This document shows positions 1 through 5,297 of a stretch of DNA of 5,297 bases, in pieces. The number at the start of each line of letters is the position of its first letter. Within the stretch, counting starts at the first letter, position 1. The DNA is taken from the NCBI GenBank assembly GCA_021804195.1, contig JAJZKJ010000197.1:1-5297 (forward strand), in the 5' to 3' direction. A program made the translations under genes and the position numbers. The DNA is from Acidobacteriota bacterium (GTDB lineage: Bacteria; Planctomycetota; Phycisphaerae; WQYP01; JAJZKJ01). The notes beneath the pieces are model-generated. The model was given only the letters and a program-made list of their open reading frames with translations. It was not told the origin of the DNA and ran no database searches.

Positions 1-870
1 GACAAACATGCGCCGAACATTTCCATGGGAATCGGGGAACTCAAAGATTCCGCGGAGCCATCGCCGGTTTTCCACGGGCACGAACAGCGGCCCGACAAAC
101 GGCAGGTCCACCTGGCCGCCGTGTGTATGGCCGCAGAGCATCCATTGCCACGAATAATCCCGCAGAAGCGGCAATCCGTCCGGATTATGCTGGAGACAGA
201 TGCAAGGCTCGCCCGCTTCCACTTGGTCAAAGGCGGTTTTCGGATCGCAACGCCCCGCCCAGAGTTCGTCCAGTCCGACGATCCGCAGGCAAGAGGAACC
301 GCGGCGGATGGCAAGAGATCGGTTGCACAGACATTCCACATGATGCCTCGCCAGCAGGCGGCGCAATTGCTTGTGGATGGAACGGTGCGCCGACCGCGCG
401 CCGACGTGCCGCCATGAATACTCGTGATAATCATGATTGCCGAAAGTCGCCGCCACACCGTCGGGTGCGTGGAGCAACCGCAGCAGTACTTCAAGTTTGG
501 CCAGAGACGTGGGGCGATATTCGATCAGATCGCCGGTGATGACGATCAGATCCGGTCGCCAGGCCGGCGTATGCGCAAGAACACGCCGGAGATATGTTTG
601 GTTGGTTTGACCGGTGTGAAGGTCCGTCAGGTGTAAGAGGCGGTAGCCGTCGAATTCAGGTCCCAGATTCCGCAGCGGCATCTCATAACGAGTCAGGCGC
701 CAGCGGTAGGGAGCCACAAAGCGCGGCCAGATCAGCGCGGTGCAGCCGGCCAACCCCGCCAGTTTGATCATCCGTCCCACCTGATGATGCCGCAAAATCA
801 GGCTTTCCAGCGGCCGATTCCGCATGATCCGGTGGACATCAAATTGCGGAAGGGACGGTTTCGTGCTCAC
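1..870 (-). CDS. Calcineurin-like metallophosphoesterase, YkuE/YaeI type (C-terminus cut by window edge)
   Basis: The gene reads leftward from a GTG at 870 and is still open at position 1, giving 290 visible residues. The complete metal-binding set of a calcineurin-like phosphoesterase is visible: TDLHTG (D83, H85), TGDLIE (G113, D114), FGNHDY (N145, H146), LQHNPD (H228) and CGHTHGGQ (H248, H250). In this family these residues hold a two-metal centre that hydrolyses phosphomonoesters or phosphodiesters. The GHTHGGQ ending and the following LPFVGPLFVP segment resemble YkuE/YaeI-type phosphodiesterases, which act at or outside the membrane; the substrate cannot be read from sequence. Residues about 37-54 are hydrophobic and could be an N-terminal membrane anchor; no clear twin-arginine motif is seen. 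The start is uncertain: GTG 870 lacks a Shine-Dalgarno, whereas an in-frame ATG at 771 (residue 34) follows AGGTGG and would give a length closer to relatives. I kept 870 because codons 1-33 still look coding (G/C-rich third positions), while the frame above it does not. Probably only a few tens of residues are missing at the C-terminus. It is transcribed divergently from the glucan synthase gene. Confidence 0.93.
   Translation of the reverse strand, partial: MSTKPSLPQFDVHRIMRNRPLESLILRHHQVGRMIKLAGLAGCTALIWPRFVAPYRWRLTRYEMPLRNLGPEFDGYRLLHLTDLHTGQTNQTYLRRVLAHTPAWRPDLIVITGDLIEYRPTSLAKLEVLLRLLHAPDGVAATFGNHDYHEYSWRHVGARSAHRSIHKQLRRLLARHHVECLCNRSLAIRRGSSCLRIVGLDELWAGRCDPKTAFDQVEAGEPCICLQHNPDGLPLLRDYSWQWMLCGHTHGGQVDLPFVGPLFVPVENRRWLRGIFEFPDSHGNVRRMFV
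777..782 (-). promoter_or_regulatory. Possible Shine-Dalgarno for an internal alternative start of the phosphoesterase
   Basis: On the minus strand AGGTGG lies 5 nt upstream of the in-frame ATG at 771-769. The peptide from that ATG begins MIKLAGLAGCTALIW, a lysine followed by a hydrophobic run, which looks like a signal anchor. This makes it a serious rival to the GTG at 870, which has no recognisable ribosome binding site. Which start is used cannot be settled from this sequence. Confidence 0.35.
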
Positions 871-892
871 AAGATCATGGTAACCGAAAGCT

Positions 893-912
893 GGCCGGCC
901 GAAAAATTTTTC
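893..912. repeat. Two abutting perfect palindromes in the divergent intergenic region
   Basis: GGCCGGCC at 893-900 is followed directly by GAAAAATTTTTC at 901-912. Each equals its own reverse complement, and neither has a loop, so a double-stranded protein-binding site fits better than a transcript hairpin. They lie 23-42 bp upstream of the phosphoesterase GTG and about 130 bp upstream of the synthase ATG. An operator or UP-like role is inference; short palindromes also occur by chance. Confidence 0.3.
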
Positions 913-942
913 AAGTCGGATGGTTGACTTTTATTATTCTAT
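909..942. promoter_or_regulatory. AT-rich divergent promoter region (weak candidates on both strands)
   Basis: This is the only strongly AT-rich stretch between the two divergent genes. Rightward, TTTCAA (909-914) and TATTAT (932-937) are separated by 17 bp; the -10 matches consensus at 5 of 6 and the -35 at only 3 of 6. That promoter would give the synthase mRNA a leader of about 100 nt. Leftward, TAGAAT (942-937) is a 5-of-6 match to a -10, with only a poor -35 upstream of it (TCAGCA, 16 bp spacing). Location between divergent starts is the main support, since neither hexamer pair is strong. Confidence 0.25.
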
Positions 943-1032
943 CCCGGATGAGAGAAGTTGCTGAGTCGGGGCGGGTTCCCCGGACCTTGGCGCCGCCGCG
1001 GTCCTCTTGCCGATGGCCGCCCGGGGCGCGAT

Positions 1033-1036
1033 GGAG
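1033..1036 (+). promoter_or_regulatory. Ribosome binding site that decides the synthase start
   Basis: GGAG sits 6 nt upstream of the ATG at 1043, a standard Shine-Dalgarno arrangement. Two further in-frame ATGs at 1013 and 1031 have no comparable purine-rich element at the right distance, and the frame is closed by a TGA at 962-964. This is why 1043 was chosen. Confidence 0.55.
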
Positions 1037-1042
1037 TCGAAT

Positions 1043-4000
1043 ATGCCGGTGTTGCCTGTCGTTACACGATGGGGTCGGGTGCGGAGGCGTGGCTCGGATT
1101 TTGCGCCCGGCGAAGAACCGCTTCGTGCCGAACTTCTCAGCGTCGATCAACTGGAACGTCTGGCGCAGGAGCTGGCCGATGAACACAAGCCCATTCTGGG
1201 ACATGCCCCGGACCGGCTGCGGCCGCGCCTGACGAAGAATGAAATAGTACTAAACTATACATATAATATTATTAATAAGACTATCGCCGCCGAACAGACC
1301 GTCGCGCCCGCCGCGGAATGGCTGCTGGACAATTTTTATCTGATCGAAGAGCAAATCCGCCTGATCCGGCGACATCTGCCCCGGGGATACAGCGCCCAGT
1401 TGCCGCGTCTGGCGGCTGGCGCCTGGCGCGGTTATCCGCGGGTGTATGGAATCGCGTTGGCTCTGATCAGCCATCTGGACGGCCGCGTCGACGCCGAGGC
1501 GCTCGGACGATTTTTGGCTGCCTACCAGCGCCAGACGGTGCTGGCGCTGGGCGAACTTTGGGCGGTGCCGATCATGCTGCGCGCGGCGCTGGTGGAAAAT
1601 CTCAGGCGGGTGGCGGCGCGCATTGCGACGGGGCGGCGCGATCGGAATCTAGCGAATGATTGGGCTGATCGCCTGCTGGTTGCGGCAGAAAAAAGTCCAA
1701 ACGAAGTCATCGTCACGCTGGCCGAGATCGTGCGGGCGAAACCGATATTCTCCCCGGCGTTTGTCACAGAACTGGTGCGGCGGCTGCAGGGCCAGAGCGC
1801 CTCACTGGCCCTGGTACTCGATTGGCTCCAACAGATGCTTGTCCGCTCCTCCGAGAATCTCGATCGTATGCTGCAGAAAGAGAGCCAGAAACAGGCGGCG
1901 GATCACGTTTCCATCGGCAACTGCATCGGCAGCCTCCGTTTCATCGATTCACTGGATTGGGGCCAATTCGTCGAAACGCATAGTCTGCCGGATAAAAAAC
2001 TCGCCGCGGATCCCGCCCGCGCTTACAGCCGCATGGATTTCCGCAGCCGCGATCACTATCGACATGTGATCGAATCACTGGCCCGCTTGTCCGGGCGTCA
2101 GGAATTGGAAGTGGCGGCGCAAGCGGTGGAATTGGCGGCGCAAGCTGCCCGCCGGCATGGCTCGGAAGATTGCCGGTCACACGTCGGATTTTACCTCGTG
2201 GACCAGGGCCTAAGGGAACTGGAGGAGGCGGTTGGCGTGCGGCCTAGGGTGCGGCTTGACGCGCAACGGGCTATCCGCCATTTCGCTTTGCCGTTTTATC
2301 TGGGAAGTATTTTTCTTTTGAGTTTGTCAGCCGTGAGCGCCCTGCTGCTAGGAACCGTTCCGCCCCCACAACCCGCCTGGTTGTGGTGGAGTACGGCTTT
2401 GGCGGCGTTGCTTTGTGCCTCGAGCCTGGCGATGGCGCTGGTGAACTACCTTTGCACGCTGGCAATCCGGCCGGCATCGCTGCCGCGGATGGATTTTTCC
2501 AACGGCGTGCCGGATGAATGCCGCACTCTCGTGCTGATTCCCACGATACTCGAAAACCCGGCCGGAGTTGGCGCGCTGCTGATGTCGCTGGAGATTAAAT
2601 ATCTCGCCAATCGGGATTCCAATATTCTTTATGGCCTGCTGACTGATTTTACCGATGCCGCCGCGCAGGTCATGCCGGATGACGAATCGTTGCTGCGGCA
2701 GGCTATGGAGGGTGTCGAAACGCTCAATCGCCGCTACGGGCGCGACGAAGGCGGCCCCTTTTACCTGTTCCATCGGCCGCGGCGGTGGAATCCCAACGAA
2801 AAGCTCTGGATGGGGTATGAGCGCAAGCGCGGAAAAATGGCCGATCTGATCGAATATCTGCGAAGCGAGGCGGGCGATAAGTTCCTGGCCGTGACCGGCG
2901 ACCCCGCACCGCTGGCGGGCGTGCAATACGTTATCACGCTGGACACCGATACGGAACTGCCACGCGGCAGCGCCGCCGAACTGATCGGCGCGATGGCGCA
3001 CCCCCTTAATCACCCGGAATTGGATCCCCGTACGGGCCTGGTAACACGGGGTTATGGCATTCTCCAGCCGCGGGTGGGCGTGGGCCTGCCAGCGGCGCGG
3101 CGGTCGTGGCTGGCGCGACTCTTCGCGAGCGACGCCGGTCTGGATCCTTACACCCGGGCCGTTTCGGATGTGTACCAGGACCTTTTCGGAGAAGGATCTT
3201 TTTTTGGCAAAGGTATTCTGCACGTCGACACGTTTTACCGGGTTCTACACCACCGGTTTCCAGACAATCATATTTTGAGCCATGATTTACTCGAGGGATG
3301 CCACGTGCGTTCAGGCCTCGTCAGCGACATTCTTTTTTTGGAGGATTTCCCGTGGCATTACGGAGTGGAGATGACCCGGCGGCACCGCTGGATTCGCGGT
3401 GACTGGCAGATATTTCCCTGGCTTTTGCCCCGTGCGCCGGATTTCGCGTGGCGCTGGGTGGGCAATCCACTCTCCGCCCTTTCGCGCTGGAAGATATTTG
3501 ACAACCTGCGCCGCAGCCTGACGCCGCCATCCCTGCTGCTGCTGTTGCTGCTGGCCCTTATCTATCTGCCGCACGGCGGTGTGTGGCTGCTCGCCGTTGC
3601 CGGTGTCCTCACCGCCACGCCGGTGCTGGCATCTCTGGTTGCCTTGACGCGCAAAAATACGGAGGCCCCGCTAGGCCCGCATCTACGTTGGGGATTGGTG
3701 GATCTGGGGCGGCACATCGCCCAGGGGGCATTGTCGCTGATCTTTCTTCCCTATGAGGCTTTCGTCGGCGTGGACGCCATCGGACGGGCGCTGGGACGCA
3801 TGTGCATAACCCACCGACGGTTGCTGGAATGGCATACCAGCAGTGCGGTGCAGCGCACCGCGTCCACGACTCTCAGGAGCTTTCTCGGCGCCATGTGGGT
3901 GGCGCCGGTACTTGGCGCGCTGACCGGTGTTGCGACCATGCTGGGCAAGCCAGCCATGCGGATACCGGGTGAATTGCTGGCGGCGGCATGGTTTTTTTCT

Positions 4001-5297
4001 CCGCTCGTGGCCTGGTTCGTCAGCCGACCCCTGCCGGAAGCGGCCATGGTCGTCGACCCCACGCAACGCCATTTTCTTCGCATGATCGCCCGCCGAACAG
4101 GAGAATTTTTCGAGCAGTTTATGACGGCCTCCGAAAATTTTCTGCCGCCGGATAACTACCAGGAATATCCGCGAGCGGCGACGGCGCACCGCACCTCGCC
4201 CACAAATATCGGCTTGGCTTTGCTGGCAAATCTCTCGTCCCTTGATTTTGGATGGATTTCCACGGGCCGGTTGCTCCAGCGAACGTCGGCCACTCTTGAG
4301 GTGATGGGAAAATTGCCGCGCCACCGCGGTCATTTTTTCAATTGGTACGACACTCATTCGCTGCGGGCGATTAATCCTCTGTACGTGTCCATGGTCGACA
4401 GTGGAAACCTGGCGGGGCATTTGCTGGTGCTCCGAAGCGCTCTGCGCGAGATGCCGCATCAGCCGCTGCTTAACCCGTGTCTGAATGAAGGGTTCTTGGA
4501 TACGCTGCTGGTGCTGGCGGATGAAATGTCCCGCCCCGTCGGCCAGGAACTGGATCGCCGACTGCGGGAAGCAATCGAAGATATGGCCCGGACGCTGGGG
4601 GAAATTTATGCCCATCGTTTCGACACGCTTGGCGATTGCGCCGTGCGCCTGCGGCAGGCCGATGATCATCTGCGGAAATTTTTTGCGGCGCACGCCGCGG
4701 CGTTCTCCGGATCGCTACGCTTGTGGTTGGAATCTCTTGCTCATCAGCATGAAGATTTTCTTGAAGAAATAACTATTCTGGCCCCCTGGATTGCCCGCTG
4801 GCCGCCACCGGATGTCCCGCCGGGCGCAACGCCGGAGGTGGCCCGGCTGTGGCTCGAACTGATCGCCCACCTTGCCGCGCTCAACGCCAACCCCTCTCTG
4901 GAAAAGGGAGTGGAAACCGTGCGGCGGGCGATCGACGTTCTGGACCGATTTCCGGGCGCCCGTGGCGGAACCGGCGATGGTGATGGGCTGGACGATTCCA
5001 CTCGAACATGGCTGGTGGAGCTGCGTTCCGCGCTGGAACAGACCGGCGAACGAATGCAGAGGCGCCTGCGAACCTGTGAAGATCTGGCCCGGACCTGCCG
5101 GGAATTTGCGGACATGGATTTTACTTTTCTATATGATCGCAACCGTAAATTATTCGCCATAGGATTCAACGTCACCGAGAATCGCCGGGACACGGGGTTC
5201 TACGACCTTCTGGCCTCGGAGGCCAGGTTCGGCAGTTACGTGGCGATTGTTCTCGGGCAAGTGCCTCAAGACCATTGGTTTGCACTCGGACGGCAAT
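1043..5297 (+). CDS. ndvB: Cyclic beta-1,2-glucan synthase, N-terminal half (NdvB/ChvB/Cgs family; 3' end cut by window)
   Basis: One frame stays open from ATG 1043 to the window end (1418 codons); family members are about 2,800 residues, so roughly half is present. They are inner-membrane enzymes that polymerise UDP-glucose into beta-1,2-glucan and cyclise it. Visible in order: helical N-terminal region with AAEWLLDNF (90-98) and ELWAVPIMLR (171-180); hydrophobic segments at about 414-437 and 446-475; a GT84 glucosyltransferase domain with LIPTILENP (498-506), LLTDFTDA (532-539), LDTDTELPRG (633-642, DxD at 634-636), VSDVYQDLFGEGSFFGKGI (707-725), SHDLLEG (746-752) and RRHRW (779-783, the QxxRW equivalent); hydrophobic segments around 829-868, 899-918, 942-967 and 976-993; the conserved block LPPDNYQE, RTSPTN, NWYDT, VDSGNLAGH (about 1034-1126); a helical linker (about 1150-1350); then FLYDRNRKLFAIGFN and YDLLASEARFGSYVAI, the start of the glycoamylase-like domain. 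The C-terminal GH94-type phosphorylase module should follow downstream. No frameshift or missing catalytic motif is seen. The family call is firm, but the exact product (cyclic or linear glucan) depends on the unseen half. Confidence 0.95.
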   Translation, partial: MPVLPVVTRWGRVRRRGSDFAPGEEPLRAELLSVDQLERLAQELADEHKPILGHAPDRLRPRLTKNEIVLNYTYNIINKTIAAEQTVAPAAEWLLDNFYLIEEQIRLIRRHLPRGYSAQLPRLAAGAWRGYPRVYGIALALISHLDGRVDAEALGRFLAAYQRQTVLALGELWAVPIMLRAALVENLRRVAARIATGRRDRNLANDWADRLLVAAEKSPNEVIVTLAEIVRAKPIFSPAFVTELVRRLQGQSASLALVLDWLQQMLVRSSENLDRMLQKESQKQAADHVSIGNCIGSLRFIDSLDWGQFVETHSLPDKKLAADPARAYSRMDFRSRDHYRHVIESLARLSGRQELEVAAQAVELAAQAARRHGSEDCRSHVGFYLVDQGLRELEEAVGVRPRVRLDAQRAIRHFALPFYLGSIFLLSLSAVSALLLGTVPPPQPAWLWWSTALAALLCASSLAMALVNYLCTLAIRPASLPRMDFSNGVPDECRTLVLIPTILENPAGVGALLMSLEIKYLANRDSNILYGLLTDFTDAAAQVMPDDESLLRQAMEGVETLNRRYGRDEGGPFYLFHRPRRWNPNEKLWMGYERKRGKMADLIEYLRSEAGDKFLAVTGDPAPLAGVQYVITLDTDTELPRGSAAELIGAMAHPLNHPELDPRTGLVTRGYGILQPRVGVGLPAARRSWLARLFASDAGLDPYTRAVSDVYQDLFGEGSFFGKGILHVDTFYRVLHHRFPDNHILSHDLLEGCHVRSGLVSDILFLEDFPWHYGVEMTRRHRWIRGDWQIFPWLLPRAPDFAWRWVGNPLSALSRWKIFDNLRRSLTPPSLLLLLLLALIYLPHGGVWLLAVAGVLTATPVLASLVALTRKNTEAPLGPHLRWGLVDLGRHIAQGALSLIFLPYEAFVGVDAIGRALGRMCITHRRLLEWHTSSAVQRTASTTLRSFLGAMWVAPVLGALTGVATMLGKPAMRIPGELLAAAWFFSPLVAWFVSRPLPEAAMVVDPTQRHFLRMIARRTGEFFEQFMTASENFLPPDNYQEYPRAATAHRTSPTNIGLALLANLSSLDFGWISTGRLLQRTSATLEVMGKLPRHRGHFFNWYDTHSLRAINPLYVSMVDSGNLAGHLLVLRSALREMPHQPLLNPCLNEGFLDTLLVLADEMSRPVGQELDRRLREAIEDMARTLGEIYAHRFDTLGDCAVRLRQADDHLRKFFAAHAAAFSGSLRLWLESLAHQHEDFLEEITILAPWIARWPPPDVPPGATPEVARLWLELIAHLAALNANPSLEKGVETVRRAIDVLDRFPGARGGTGDGDGLDDSTRTWLVELRSALEQTGERMQRRLRTCEDLARTCREFADMDFTFLYDRNRKLFAIGFNVTENRRDTGFYDLLASEARFGSYVAIVLGQVPQDHWFALGRQ
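1240..1280 (+). other. AT-rich tract inside the synthase N-terminal coding region
   Basis: About 40 bp are strikingly AT-rich (AATAGTACTAAACTATACAT, then TATAATATTATTAATAAG) inside an otherwise GC-rich gene. It stays in frame and encodes NEIVLNYTYNIINKT just before the conserved AAEWLLDNF segment. A perfect TATAAT occurs at 1262-1267, but no -35 element lies at a suitable distance and the next in-frame ATG is about 300 bp downstream, so a functional internal promoter is not supported. Confidence 0.5.
2112..2145 (+). repeat. Short in-frame direct repeat in the synthase gene
   Basis: The 13-mer TGGCGGCGCAAGC occurs at 2112-2124 and again at 2133-2145, offset by 21 bp (seven codons). It encodes the alanine-rich helical stretch ELEVAAQAVELAAQAA, which has a heptad spacing. 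It looks like a small local duplication or helix-driven codon similarity and does not disturb the frame. Confidence 0.5.

Noticed and set aside
25..636. Overlapping plus-strand open frames at the left end of the window
   Set aside because: They lie opposite the phosphoesterase, whose minus-strand frame contains all the metal-binding motifs. The plus-strand peptides resemble no known family.
867..878. Three-codon leader ORF (ATG ATC TTG TGA) on the minus strand whose stop overlaps the phosphoesterase GTG
   Set aside because: It is too short to judge and has no ribosome binding site, so chance is the simplest explanation.
924..929. TTGACT as a -35 element for the synthase gene
   Set aside because: No -10-like hexamer occurs 15-19 bp downstream; the sequence there is GC-mixed (around CGGATGAGAG).
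1262..1267. Perfect TATAAT inside the synthase gene as an internal promoter
   Set aside because: No -35 element lies at a workable spacing (the nearest is CTGACG, 27 bp away), and no start codon with a ribosome binding site follows closely.
2348..3223. A 291-codon open frame on the minus strand, opposite the GT84 domain
   Set aside because: It has the same antisense register artefact as the longer one. The plus strand here carries the DxD glucosyltransferase core, and the antisense peptide shows no family signature.
3533..3553. Run of CTG/TTG triplets resembling a microsatellite
   Set aside because: It encodes seven leucines at the start of a membrane segment just after the glucosyltransferase domain, which protein composition fully explains.
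3683..4693. A 336-codon open frame on the minus strand, opposite the synthase gene
   Set aside because: Its codons are exactly register-aligned with the synthase codons, so a stop there needs TTA, CTA or TCA on the plus strand, which are scarce in this gene. The peptide is Arg/His/Gln-rich with no recognisable domain, whereas the plus strand encodes conserved GT84-family sequence.

Overview
The window is ordinary, densely coding, fairly GC-rich bacterial DNA with two divergently transcribed genes. Both run off the window, and about 170 bp lies between their likely starts. The family content (a giant cyclic-glucan synthase) and the Shine-Dalgarno usage suggest a Gram-negative bacterium. The sequence alone does not fix the phylum.

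Region 1-870 (minus strand) encodes most of a calcineurin-like metallophosphoesterase of the YkuE/YaeI type. All the metal-binding motifs are present (DxH, GD, GNHD, H, GHTH). Its C-terminal end lies beyond position 1.

Region 871-1042 is the divergent intergenic segment. It is AT-rich in its centre and holds two abutting perfect palindromes (GGCCGGCC and GAAAAATTTTTC), some weak promoter-like hexamers, and a good ribosome binding site just before the rightward gene.

Region 1043-5297 (plus strand) is one uninterrupted reading frame of 1418 codons, still open at the window end. It is the N-terminal half of a cyclic beta-1,2-glucan synthase (NdvB/ChvB/Cgs family). In order it shows a helical N-terminal region, a first membrane-hairpin segment, a GT84 glucosyltransferase domain with DxD and RxxRW motifs, a multi-pass membrane region, the conserved post-membrane block (LPPDNYQE, RTSPTN, NWYDT, VDSGNLAGH), a helical linker, and the first residues of the glycoamylase-like domain. 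The GH94-type phosphorylase module usual at the C-terminus of this family would lie downstream.

The synthase would polymerise UDP-glucose into beta-1,2-glucan at the inner membrane, and the C-terminal modules would set ring length and cyclisation. The phosphoesterase is only a divergent neighbour, and nothing in the sequence proves a shared pathway. I found no mobile element, CRISPR array, RNA gene or evident novel system. The points worth a second look are local: the palindromes, an AT-rich tract inside the synthase gene, uncertain start sites, and one possible substitution in a conserved synthase motif.
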